DNA of 58,618 nucleotides from Sphaerosporella brunnea (GCA_008704415.1 VXIS01000308.1:1-58618); one strand, 5' to 3'. Shown: positions 43,701 through 54,957, counted from the stretch's first letter. Numbers and translations: made by a program. Notes: generated from the letters alone by a model not told the origin.

Positions 43701-44403
43701 TGTTGACCGGGCATCGCTGCGGTCAGAGCAACCGGAATCGGAGCCACGACAGACTGCTAACGTTTCAGATACCGAATGTCCTCAGGCCAGCACTTTCCTT
43801 CACTGGGTTCGCAGAGATCGTCGGAGGCATCAACTTCTCTGTAAATACATCATCGCGATCCAGGAAAACCGGTATTGATAATTTGGGGCCGAGCCGCATG
43901 CGGATGACATCCTGATGTCAACAGCTGTATACACCTAGAACACCGGATTTCCGTCTTCGCTGACGTCTCTCGGCGTCGTCTGTAAAAGGTTCGTCGCGCC
44001 GCAGTTGTCGTATCGCGTACAACTGCAGGGTCTGCGCTGCTCGAACATGTCCGCAGCCGCTCCAGCTGTATCGGACTCTCGTGGTGATTGCAGCCGGCGG
44101 GTGTGGCGGATGTGAGCGTTGCGTGTGTAGGGGGCTGATGAACTCTCAAGGGATGATTGCACCGGGAGGAAAGATGTGACGGGGGGAGAAGCACAACAGA
44201 TGTTGGTGATGTGCACGTGGGAACGTCCTGTTGCTGCTCTTACAGATCCGGTATCGCAACAATCGGAAATTTAAATGACGCTGTGAAAAAGACAACGCGC
44301 ACATATTGAGGAAAACAAACAGAAACATGCCGAAACGCTCAGCGCACACTGTTGGTTTTTCCACCAACAAAGCCGACAAAGTCGCCTCCCGACCCACCAC
44401 TCT
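43701..44403. other. No gene seen
   Basis: Overlapping short frames without domain on both strands. Confidence 0.4.
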
Positions 44404-44740
44404 TTGCAAATTAGTATTTTTTGCGCCTTCCCCTTCACGCCCGGAACGTCCCATCCACAACTAGGCCCCACAATTGACTTCGTTTCTTTTTTTTTGGAGT
44501 GTTTTCTCACGTTCCATTCGCCGCCGAAACCGTCACTCATTTCCGTGGCGGACTCTATGCCGCTGGGGGTGTATACGGGATTACTCCACTCGGGAGTCGA
44601 ACTGATGAATCGGCGGGAGCTCTGTAGATACATTCACCGGGCAAAACTACTGGCCGCAGGTGTGCCGGTCATTTGCGTGGCCGGTCGGCGGTGCGGCGTA
44701 CCAGGAGGCTGCAGAGCATTTTCATGGACACGACCACAAC
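44404..44740 (+). pseudogene. Possible 5' part of a gene cut by CAGGG copy 9
   Basis: The plus frame from 44404 (or the Met at 44557) encodes SGVELMNRRELCRYIHRAKL and LLAAGVPVICVAG, natural-looking helix-strand sequence, and then runs into the CAGGG element at 44741. No continuation was found on the other side of the two elements. Family unknown. Confidence 0.3.
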
Positions 44741-45035
44741 CAGGGCTGTCAATAGTCCGGCCGGCCGCCAGGTCAAATGGGGCCCCACGGAGTGGGCCAG
44801 GTCCGGCCGGTCAGGTGGCAAGCCCGACAGGTTCGGGCCGGCATAAGAAAAACCTGTATATCTGATAGGTGCCTGCCGGTGCCCGGTATCGGGTCGGCCA
44901 TTGTGCCGAACGCGGGGCGTACGCAGAGCGACTTGGAACAGCGGGCCAAACGGGCCGTGATTTCAAAAGCCCGTTTCAATCAGTCCGGTCCAGGCCGCGT
45001 TTAAAGCCGGACTGGCCGGACTTTTGACAGCCCTG
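44741..45035 (-). mobile_element. CAGGG element copy 9, internally deleted (295 bp)
   Basis: Intact ends (CAGGGCTGTCAATAGTCCGG left, the partner right) but most of the centre is missing. The left flank is accacaac, the right flank gcaatgag; they do not match. Confidence 0.82.
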
Positions 45036-45095
45036 GCAATGAGTGTTGGCTCGTGCTGGAACTAGTGATGGCTGGTGATGGAAATGCGCAATGAG

Positions 45096-45570
45096 CAGGG
45101 CTGTAAATAGTACGGCTGGCCGCCATGTCAAATGGGGCCCCACCGAGTGGGTCAGGTCGGGCCGGTGAAGTGGCAAGCCCGATAGGTTCGGGCCGGCATA
45201 AGAAAAACCTGCATATCTGATAGGTGCCTGCCGGTACCCGGGTCGGCCATTGTGCTGAATGCGGGGCGTATGCTGAGTGACTTGGAACAGCGGGCGGCGG
45301 AGATGGAGGGGTATCTGGAGGTCCTTCAGGTTGTTGAATCTGTATCTCACGTTCATGTTCTTTCCTTGATGTATGTGTAAGCAACAAACTACAGATGCCT
45401 GGCGGGCCCGCCGGGCGCCGGGTACTTCTGGGCCTGCCGGGTGCCCGTAGGCGTCAGGGTCTCGATCCAAAAAGCCTGGTCCAAACGGGCCGTGATTTCA
45501 AAAGCCTGTTTCAATCGGTCCGGTTCAGGCCGCGCTCAAAGCCGGACTGGCCGGACTTTTGACAGCCCTG
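45096..45570 (-). mobile_element. CAGGG element copy 10
   Basis: 475 bp with good ends (CAGGGCTGTAAATAGTACGG left). Its left flank, gcaatgag (45088-45095), equals the right flank of copy 9 (45036-45043); its right flank is tgtaaagc. The family ORF is frameshifted by loss of one T near 45360. Confidence 0.82.
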
Positions 45571-45604
45571 TGTAAAGCACGTCGAGCAGCTACGGTGTAC
45601 TCAC

Positions 45605-45754
45605 TGCCATCTTCGGACGCGACCGAACCTGCTCTGCTCCATGCCAGACCACTTGAGTTATCCCAACCGCAACGCGGAATGCGGCGTCCACTGCGATTTC
45701 GAGCCACGTCTTGAGCTCGTTGGTGGTGAACGTGAAGATCGATTGGCGTCCCAT
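45605..45754 (-). CDS. First exon (50 codons) of an unknown gene cut off by CAGGG copy 10
   Basis: The minus strand from ATG 45754 reads MGRQSIFTFTTNELKTWLEI and continues with an amphipathic, Ala/Val-rich helix to a consensus GTGAGT donor at 45604. The intron would run directly into CAGGG copy 10, 35 bp away, and the rest of the gene is not found. The codons end mostly in G or C. In-frame sequence upstream of the ATG is also open, so the true start may be further out. Function unknown. Confidence 0.42.
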
Positions 45755-46456
45755 TCTTTTCTCCCTGAGGTCGCTGACGATAGTGGTGCAGCCGCAGACT
45801 GTAGGGAAAGCAACGTGCGGCGGTTTTCGTGGTATAAGGTTGTAAGTAAGTATGAGGCTTGGTGAGCGGGAAGCCTTGCCTATTTTTGCACGCCTCGACC
45901 GCCCATGTGGATGTTGGAAGGATTTCGGGTAACCATCTCAGGTGGAGTGCAAGTGTGCAGACGTCAGTCTGAATTGCTTGGTTATGTTTCGGGTGGTTCC
46001 TTCGTTTTCCGTTTTCGTTCACCGTGGTCCTGTTTTTTGTTTTGTTGCCCACGCGGCTGTATGTGAATGAAGCGTCGTTCTGATCACCCCTGAGTGGCAG
46101 TTCGGCTGTGGCGTCTTTCGACGGTGATTTGCAGCCTCGTCGTGTGCTCGAGCCAATATTCCAGACCCCGAGGACTGAAAATTGGGTACAGCAACGTAAC
46201 TGTTCAACATTGGGTGTGTGAGATGTCGCACCACGTTATGGTCATGTCGCGCATCATATCTCCTCGCGATAGGTCCAATGCGAATGATAAGCCTGCACTA
46301 TGTGCCCACTGCGGATCATATCCTATCACTACAGGCTCCATGCGCTTCATAGACGGTCACTACGGCGACGACTGAGTTCGGCGGAAAATTCCTTCGCAAT
46401 AAAATTCCACGGGGCGCAGGCCCTGACGAAGCCATAAGATCTCGCACGGCTCGCAC
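45755..46456. other. No confident gene
   Basis: Open minus-strand sequence upstream of the preceding exon up to 46052, with no start or domain that can be fixed; nothing else seen. Confidence 0.35.
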
Positions 46457-46470
46457 AACCCTAACCCTAA
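46457..46470 (+). repeat. Short interstitial telomere repeat (CCCTAA orientation)
   Basis: The sequence aaccctaaccctaa lies 121 bp before the ATG of the second REase-kinase gene, in the same orientation as the motif before the first one. Confidence 0.85.
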
Positions 46471-46591
46471 GCCCCGCGCCGCTGTCAAAACGAAGCTAGT
46501 CTCCACGCACCAACGCCACACGTCCCTCAACCTCCCCTCCACCGCAGCTTGCACATCGACCCATCAACCACTCACAATCCAAGACCACCAG

Positions 46592-48941
46592 ATGGCGGCA
46601 CTGTCCGACACTGCTCTCGCCTCGTTCCGCGACGATGATGCGCTCAACAGTCGTACGATCGGATACCTCTTCTGGAGTATACCCCCCGTCCTTCCGCGTC
46701 AGCCGCGCGTTCCTGACCTTGCTGCGCAGAGTTCACGCAAAAGCAGCAGTACCCAGGCGATGACTTCGTCTCGCTGCTTTCAGAGGTAAGTTTTTACGCC
46801 TGTCCTCGAGGCTACCTCTCCCGGTGCTGATGGCTACAGATTCAAAACTTTTACCACAGCGTCTATGTGTCAAATTCCAGGTATGACAAGTCGAACGACC
46901 GCTATGAAGAGCTGAAGAACCGACATGACGAGCTGAGGGACAGACATGATGAGCTGAGGGACAGACATGACGAGCTGAAGGACGCGCATATTGCACTGCA
47001 GCAGCAGATGTCGCACTTGAGAGAAGCAACGCAGGAGAAGATCTCGCAGTTGAGAGAAGCGAATGCAGCATTGAACGCAAAATTGTCGGCAGCCGACGAG
47101 GTGAAGGGCTCCAATGCGTCCGAAATCAATGCCTTAAGAAAGACAGCGGCGATAACGGAATTGAACCTTGGGATGTACAAGCGTGAAGTGGAATCCCTTC
47201 GTTTGTTGTGCGCTTCAAAATGGGGTAATGCATCCCCACGAACGCTCGCAGGAGTCGGATGCTGACCATGCTAGGTGCGCACACACTCGCCGAGTGGTGG
47301 GCGAACAAGCGCGCCCAGACCGACCCGTAGCGTCTTGACCGGCAGCTGCCTATGAATCCGGTAACGACAAGCACACCGGAGATGCGCTCTGTCACCGGAA
47401 AGATGTGGCCGAATGAAGCCGCAATGTACTCCCCAGTGGTCGCACTCTTACGTGCTCTGCTCCCTGGCTATTTGGTGACCGATACGCACCTCAACCACTA
47501 TCTCTCCGACAGGGCTCCCGACATCACCGTGTCGCTGGAAGGAATCAAGCAAATCCACAAGCAATACATTGTCACCCTCCTTTTGATCAAACGAATAACT
47601 GCAAATCTAGACGGCGCAGTTATGGGACAAGCACTGGATCAATTGTACAAGCTGGCCGAATGCCAGCCCTGGCGCCAAAGCATCACAATTCTTGTTTCGA
47701 GCATCAAGCTCAACGTTTTCCTGACACTTGAACGCGTCGACTCGTCGCTAGAGATGATTGTTTACGACTCAGTCAACTTCGAGACGGCCATGAAATATCT
47801 CAAGGAGGTAGTCAACGACCCAAAGTCGCAGCCTCGAAGCCCGCCGTTCTCGACCTCACTTGGAGCTATCGATGAGATCTTGGGGAACACCAAACTTTCC
47901 GCCGTCGCGCAGTTCACCGTGAAGGGCGTCCCTCCGGGTATGCAAACTGTTGATGGGGCTCCCACCCTAGCGAAACGAACAGCAATCGCTGTGAAGCACT
48001 GCACCGCCGGCCCGGCTTCGCGCATGATCAAAAACGAGCTTCAGATCTTGAGAGCGATGCAACAACAGGGCGGACACCATCTTATGCCTAGGTTACTGTT
48101 CCACTCACCCGATGAACTGGAGTACGGGATGCTACCTGTTGGCAAGCCTGTAGACATGGTTCTCCTCAACAACAACGGGCTCATGGCCAGGCAAGTGACT
48201 GCCGACGTGTTTTCGGCGATGACGTGGCTGCACGAGCACAACATTGTGCATCGGGATATCCGGTGGGGAAACATTATCTTGCACAACGGGCATGGCGTCC
48301 TGATAGACTTCGGGTCAGCGGTGGTGCTACCGACGCCACCCATTCCCTACGAAGGCGGCTTCCTGTGTTGCCCTCCGAGGATCCTGCCGTCCATTACGCA
48401 GCCATACACTCCCGCTAAGGCCGACGACTACCACGCGTTCGTGCTGCTCTTCAACGCACTCCTCCATCCGCGCTCAATGAAGTCTTTCCTCTCTAGAATG
48501 GTGAACAGCCCCAACAGCCTGGAATCGAAGTGCCTGCAGCACCTGTGGCTTGAGCTTACGGATTCCGACACCTGGGGTCGTTATGTGGAGGCCGCGGCGC
48601 AGGAGGATCTCGAAGTGTTGAAGAACATGCCAACCGCGCTGGTCGTGCTTGATCAGAGCGCCGACGCCGCCTGGCTGCATCCTGACAAACCTGATCTTGA
48701 CACGGCGTTCCGCCATTTGACGCTTGAGCCTGAGTCTGCCGCAGATGACGGAGAGTCAGGTTCCACGCAGTTGGGGGCGGCGACGCTGAACGATGAGGGA
48801 GCGCAGCATGGTAATGCCACCATCGACGGCCAGGGAGGCCCGGGTAGTGAGGACGCGGAGGAGGTGGAGGGCGCCCAGGGCGCTCAGGTTGAGAATGAGT
48901 CCGAGCCGGACAATCAGGGTGATGGAGGAAACCAGTGGTGA
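46592..48941 (+). pseudogene. Crinkler-like REase-kinase paralogue with one in-frame TAG
   Basis: Four exons by splice signals and frame: 46592-46676, 46730-46785 (GTAAGT donor), 46840-47224, 47275-48941 (CTGAC branch before it). The total is 731 codons. Residues about 55-185 form a coiled coil with repeated RHDELRD heptads. Codon 194 (47328-47330) is TAG; alignment with the 17657 gene continues across it. The nuclease-like region keeps APD and the GQALDQL helix but has LIK where the paralogue has ELK, so a catalytic Glu seems lost. The kinase is complete: Lys416 (IAVK), Glu in KNELQIL, H501-R-D503 (VHRDIRWGN), D520-FG. An acidic Glu/Asp/Gly/Gln tail of about 90 residues follows. Translation from the Met at codon 202 would give a 529-residue REase-kinase without coiled coil. 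Whether the TAG is real or a sequencing error cannot be told. Confidence 0.75.
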
Positions 48942-51667
48942 CCGGCCTACTCAGCGGGGAAGCCAGTCGCTCATGCGCTTATGAATATGAGACACCATCT
49001 GATATGGTTGGTTAATTCAGGCTTCAATTGTAAATCGTTTAATATGATGTGAAACCGCCAGTTGTCCCTGCGTCACGCATTCCTTTCCCCTTGTGTTGAC
49101 CTGATGCCTCTTCAAATAGTGCCAGCTTTCTTTGCTCTTGCCACATAGTTTGCGTCCGTTCAGGTGCAGCGTCTGTCCAGTTTCTGTACGCCGTCCGATG
49201 CCTGACACGTGCAAAATACTCGTTGGTGTTTTCATCGGTGTTCCATGGTGACGCTGCTCGCAGCACAATGGCATGGGAAGATGCCATACAACAACGCACA
49301 GCAATCGTTCAGCCAACCCTATGCCACGTTTGCCTTAAACGATGTTTCTCTATTCGACTGAACAAAGACGAGGGTGATGGAATGGGACTTTGCACTGCTC
49401 ACGCGCTACACGGGAAAAGGAACCAAATGCGCAACATGGCCCCTGACAGCGTCTTTGCAGCAATTTCACTCCCCTCGGGTGGGAGGGGTGCTTCGTGCCG
49501 CGTCGGCGTCCCCTCGGCCAGGTTGTACGCGCTTTGTGTTCACGCACTATCTATGGACAACTACGCCAAATCATCGAGGAGTTTTCACAGAAAGTGAATC
49601 ACTCGCGACGTTCACAGCATCAGCAGAAGGTGGAAGGCGCAGGTGATAGTCCCCAGACCAGTGATCCAACTAAACACCGCATTGGCCGTGCGTGGATGCT
49701 CGATGCTACACACACATATACAGCCGGTCGTCGACGGGAAGCTCAAACTGCCTGCAACCATGAATCGAAATGTCTGGGCATGTCGTCGTCCCCTAACGCA
49801 CCCTGTACTGCGTTCTGTTGTGCAGCACGGGGTCATCGCGGCAGTTGCTGCTGAGGATGTACGAATCTCACTTTGTGCATGTCTGCTTCCTGTCGGCGTC
49901 AGCGCCAGTGCTGGATGTTACTTCGATCAGTGCCGGCACCGAGACGACAAGGCTGTTCAGTGCATTCGCCGCTGGCCAACTCTTCCTCCACACGCGTACA
50001 GTCACAGTGCTGCTCTCCGCCCGTCTCGCCTGACGCTGTAATTGATAGCGGATACAAAGCAGGCCATTCCCTGGTCCCACCGCCAGGATCGCCGCGGCGT
50101 CATCCATCGCCGGGATTAGGCCAGATACTTCCCCGCAACGTGCTCCAGTGCTCGCCGTAAGGTAGTGATCGTCGTCATCAGATCGTTTCAACCTTCCGTG
50201 CAGCGATTCCAATTCCCCGCGGCGTGTCCGGCAGGGCGGTATGGTCTGTGGATGTCATTTGGCTGTAACCAAAGCCAAATCGGGAAATGACCGGTGTATT
50301 GCTGATCGACGCATGGTGCAAACGTATGCGCCCGCAACCCGCATAAGATGAGGACCGGACACGTTGCCGTTTGCACGCCCGGTGGTTTGCGGCGGTAAAT
50401 TGTGCGATGCTTATCATCGCCGGGAAACGTCACGCGACGTGGTGTTCCGAGCACATGTAATGCGCCAGCGGATGAGTGTGTTATACAGTGGTAACTGGTG
50501 CCACCAGCCATCCCATGAACTCACTGTGAAATCTCGCCCGACGTCCATAGCTGCTTGAACATTTTTGGGCCACCCTAAATCGCGGTTAAGTTGGGATTGA
50601 GCACAGCAGACCCCATTTCCACGCAGTATGTTCGAATGGACATCCAAACGCAATGCAATTGCCAATCACAAAGAGGGGCGCGAGCGTTAGAGGCAGGGCC
50701 TCTCTGGGTCCGTCTTACACAAGCAACTGCGATTGCGTTGAGGGGTATAGTAGCAGCAACTCTCCATAATGTGTTGCGCTGAACAGAGTGCGACAGCACG
50801 CCTCTAGGTGGACAAAATGAGGACAATCCCTGGAAAAGACGACGCCTCATACAACAAGTCACCAGGGTGGATGTGCAACGTGTTCAGATACAACAGCGCC
50901 TAAAAGGCCAATACTCCGCGGCGCCGCGCCTGCTGCACGGCCGTGTGTGCTAGGAAATGGCCTGGGCGGAAACGGCGACGGGATTCCTTTCCTCCGTACG
51001 CCTAGAGATGCGAGACTTCTCGCTGCCCAGTCTCCGCGGCGACGGCAATCCGTAGGATGTCTTGGAACCCCGACGCCGACGTGTGGTAGCCCCAGTGGTC
51101 CAAGGAGAACGCGAGATGGCACTAGGCATAAATAACGTACACAACAAGTGGAGGTTCCTGGGATGACCGCACAACGAGGCAGCATGCCTATGCCGTACGC
51201 GATCGGGATTTACCATATCAATGCAGGACGCAGTGTCGATGCCAAAGGCGATCCGGTTCTACCATACATGGTGCGGGATGGAGCAACTGCGGACCGGAGT
51301 CAGAGTGGTGACCGAAGATATCTCCCATGTCTCGTGTTTGATGCGGTGGGTGTGTGGTGCCCCCTCCCCCGAATGACAAAACTTGGAATACGGGTTGCAA
51401 TTCTTCACTCCCTCATAACCGTGATATCGCAATACCAGTGGGAATACAGCCCCCGTGGTAGTGATGGTTGCTGTTCATTATCAGCCTTGTTTCAAAGCAC
51501 AGCCGTAGCGCAAACAGCCCGAAGTTTCGCGTGAAAATTCAAACTGCTGGAGACCAAATACACATTCACCGAAGCTGGTCAAGCTGTGAGGTGGGTTCCA
51601 GGTGGTTATATACCATCAATTCCAGTCGCGCTGGACCGCGGCAAATCGTCACACCCGGACCCTGCAG
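48942..51667. other. No gene seen
   Basis: About 2.7 kb with only short, mutually overlapping frames on both strands (for example 49223-49597, 50188-50511, 51148-51534). No domains or repeats shared with the rest of the window were recognised. Confidence 0.4.
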
Positions 51668-52150
51668 CAGGGCTGGCAAAAGTCCGGCCAGTCCGGCTTT
51701 GAGCGCGACCTGAACCGGATTGATTGTAACGGGCTGTTGAAATCACGGCCCGTCTAGACCAGGCTTTTTGAATCGAGACCCAGGCGCCTACGGGCACCCG
51801 CCAGGCCCAGAAGATCCCCGCGCCCGGCGGGCCCGCCAGGCATCTGTAGTTTTTTGCTTACACATACATCAAGGAAACAAACCCGAATGTGAGATACGCA
51901 TTCAACAACCTGAAGGACACTCCATCTCCGCCCCCCGCTGTTCCAAGTCAGTCAGCATACGCCCCGCGGTCGACACAATGGCCGACCCGACCTTAATTCA
52001 GGATACCGGCACCGGCAGGCACCTATTAGGTATCCAGGTTTTTCTTATGCCGGCCCGAACCTGTCGGGCTTGCCACCTGACCGGTCCGACCTGACCCACT
52101 CCGTGGGGCCCCATTCGACCTGGCGGCCGGCCGGACTATTGACCGCCCTG
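51668..52150 (+). mobile_element. CAGGG element copy 11
   Basis: 483-bp element, CAGGGCTGGCAAAAGTCCGG left and the partner right (ggactattgaccgccctg). The flanks ccctgcag (51660-51667) and ccctgctg (52151-52158) agree at 7 of 8 positions. Confidence 0.84.
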
Positions 52151-52654
52151 CCCTGCTGGCGCTGACCGGCTGAGTTGACCACTCTGTGAGGCAAGGTGTC
52201 ACCCCGTGACCCAGCACTGTGCTGCAGCTTAGGCTTACGGGGGTTGCCAGCGCGTTTGCCGTTGATGAGAGAAAGACTGCTCTCAGGGAGGGGTGGGATG
52301 AATTACGATTGAGGAAATCAACGCTTCGATTCCAACGATCATCAAGCAGTGCTTCGAACGCAATGGCTGCCATGAGTGCCATGCCTAGTTCTCTTCCTTT
52401 GTGTGTGTGGTTTCTGTCTCTTTCACTCTTTGTACTAGTTGTGGAGCCCCAACGCGGTGGCCGGTGCAATCATCCCCATGGAGGGTTGGTTTGCGGTGAT
52501 TCATTCAATTTCCCGCAACCTGAAGCTATCGACTTCTGCTTCCCTACCTTCATCGGTTATATCGTTATATCGTCGGCGCAACATCTCGATGGATCCTGAA
52601 TCGACAGTGCAGAGAGGGTGACTGGATTGTAGTCTACATTCACCCCACACCCAG

Positions 52655-52891
52655 TCAAAACGGAGCTGACCCCAATGGAACGAGGAATATATCTTCGCGG
52701 TCACATGGACGCGGCCCCCCTGCCGGCACCCCAGCTACCCCTCGAATCCCACTGCGTGTTTCCCCCCTATTACCACTGAAAACCACCAGGGGTGGCAAAA
52801 CATTTGACATGGACTCGTTAACGCTCGATACGAGGACGCACCTTGTCGGTCTATCGAAATACGGACACAACCGGCTGTCGCTCTCCCACAA
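52655..52891 (-). pseudogene. Possible pogo/Tc1-type DDE transposase fragment
   Basis: The minus strand contains SMSNVLPPLVVFSGN, like the VLPPLVIFKG strand of DDE_1 (pogo/Tigger) transposases, where an Asp-containing strand and ISA-type loop precede it. Only about 30 residues match and no second catalytic region was found. It may be coincidental. Confidence 0.27.
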
Positions 52892-53763
52892 GCACCGTCT
52901 ATCGCTCCCAGATTACATACCCAGCATCGCACCTATGGTCTTGCAGCAGTTCGACATGATGGGTTCAGGCCTTGATTCCATGAGACACCATCAGTTGCCG
53001 CGCATTGGCTATGATACATGGGTCGCAGGAGGCGCCCAGCGTGTCCTTGGGACAGCTCAAAACTGGTGAGTTCGTATTATTCGAGCCCGGCTGGCAGTTT
53101 CCATCTCCCAGAATGCGCACACCACCGGGCCGTGCGTATGCATCTGTGACCGATGTCAGAGCACATAGACTGCTGCGGTGGGGATCGCAACTATGGTGGC
53201 GCAGAAAATCGACATCATCGGTGCCGCGCGTGATGTCATGCGTTCAGTTGCAACACACGGAGTACCACACAGTCGCAGCAAGCACTGAGTTGTCCGTCGT
53301 TGGTGGCGGGCCAAGCAAATCTGGAGTTGCACAGTCGTAGAGGTGCCTGCGGCAATTGATTGCCAATGTTCGAAACGCTGGTTAGGCGAAGACATTGAGC
53401 GGTTGACTTCGGACGCGCACTGCCACACCTGTGCGCAGGAATCACCACACGGTTGCTGGATTGTACAGGCACTAGGTCTACGGGGAGGCTGCGAGCTGAG
53501 CCAGCTCGAGCTATGGGTGGAAGATCGGCTCGAGCCAGCTCGAATATGAGGGGGATCAGGAGGGTTGACGGAAATTCATATTATAGCGAGTGTTTTACAG
53601 TTCAACTTCCAGTTACTTGTTGCTGTCGCGCGGCCTCGCAGAACCCCCTTAACACCCAATACTACCTACTACGTCCCACCATCCCGCGATGATCAGCAGA
53701 GCTGTGGAACACGAATTAATGGACGCACTGCCCCTTGATGAACGTGCTGCTTGTTTTAAAAGG

Positions 53764-54082
53764 CAATCAGGGAACTGAGGTATACTCACTGAATGCTCGC
53801 CAATGTCTCTCGATACCAGCCACAAGTGTCCTGGCTGAGAGTGGTTTCTCCAAGCCAGGCATCGTATAGCCAAAAAGCGTAACATGCTCTTGGACATCTC
53901 AAGTAGCGCTTGCCCGTTGTTCAAAAGCTGGTTGGGGCAGATTGATTTGCAGCCGTGGGAACGTGAACGGCGAAGAAAGCCGGATACGGGCGAGATTGTC
54001 AGTGGAGTTGAGGTTCCGGTCCCAGATACCAATCGGGAATCACCCTTCCTAGACAGTGAGAACTACGGGGACACTGAGTAAT
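53764..54082 (+). pseudogene. hAT transposase C-terminal dimerisation region, frameshifted relic
   Basis: The plus strand reads LNARQCLSIPATSVLAESGF, the hallmark of the hAT C-terminal dimerisation domain (LA..YLSIPATSVPSERxFS). After a frameshift near 53867 it continues as AKKRNMLLDISSSACPLFK, the usual KKRNxLxPxxVExLVFLK tail, then a charged end and stop (54081). The preceding catalytic part is missing, so this is the last ~100 residues of a dead hAT transposase. In active relatives this region forms the obligate dimer. Confidence 0.75.
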
Positions 54083-54128
54083 AATATATACCGTATACCT
54101 CTGACGGCAATTTCCACGTTGCGCCGTA

Positions 54129-54572
54129 TCAGCCCTCGACGTCCATAGTCCCTGGCGGAGGAGGATGCGGCGGCATCATCTCTTGACGGGACTGTGGTGG
54201 TTCGGCCCTGCGGCCACGGCCGTCTTGTTCGTGCCCCAGCTGCCCGTTGAAGCAAGCCCCGGAATGATCATACCAGGCGCAGCTTGCCAGGGGGTACTTA
54301 CCGGAACTCACAGTGGACCCATGAGACCGAGCTGGCGCGGCATGCATAGCGGCTCCGCCATGACCGTTCGCCCGCACCAAACCCAAACTCCGTCGCGATC
54401 GAGCCTTCGTGCCGCGCCATGAGTCCCGATCCAGCCACACCAGCAGCTCACGCTGGAACTGCGCCCGGCGGGCCATGGAGCTGCTCCGACCATGGCGCAC
54501 ACCCGAGGTCGTCGTTCTGCCCGCAGCCCCGGTGCGGAGCCGGTTGCGCGGTCCGTCCCGCTTCCGAAACAT
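54129..54572 (-). CDS. Hypothetical 147-residue protein
   Basis: Open from ATG 54572 to TGA. It has a basic start (MFRKRDGPRNRLRTGAAGR), a QFQRELLVWLDRDSW helix, a Gly/His middle and a Pro-rich end (PPHPPPPGTMDVEG). A GTAAGT donor at about 54300 inside the frame suggests the 3' part may be spliced differently. It lies about 385 bp beyond the stop of the FunK1 gene, on the same strand. No domain recognised. Confidence 0.33.
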   Translation of the reverse strand: MFRKRDGPRNRLRTGAAGRTTTSGVRHGRSSSMARRAQFQRELLVWLDRDSWRGTKARSRRSLGLVRANGHGGAAMHAAPARSHGSTVSSGKYPLASCAWYDHSGACFNGQLGHEQDGRGRRAEPPQSRQEMMPPHPPPPGTMDVEG

Positions 54573-54957
54573 TTTGGAAATGGCAAAAACAAGGAGTACT
54601 GCCGACGCAGGAGGTGGGGTTGTCAGTGCGCAGCTGCCGACGCCGCACCGAGCTCAACAGGAGCACCGGCGGATGGAGCACATGGGCGATGTATCACGGG
54701 GCTGGTATAGGGCAGCAGCGCAGACCTATCCGCGCGTAAAGAATTCCGTGTAAATGTTTACATGCCTGCGTACAAAACGACTCGAAGAAAACGGCAATCA
54801 AAGACACGTCCGAACCTTACGCCCGAAGTCTGCCGCAAAACAACCGAATCGATCGCTGTGCTCCCATCAAAAATCCCGAACCCCCACTCCCGAATGCCTT
54901 GCCGAACGCCCTGCACTGCCAATTCCGCACACCCCGAGTACTACCCCCCGCCCGCGG

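Noticed and set aside
44741..45570. CAGGG copies 9 and 10 as a third composite transposon
   Set aside because: Their outer flanks (accacaac and tgtaaagc) do not match; only the inner flanks do.
50860..51216. Minus-strand ORFs at 51185-50859 and 51216-50950 as a possible gene
   Set aside because: Two competing frames, no domain and no splice or start context that would support either.
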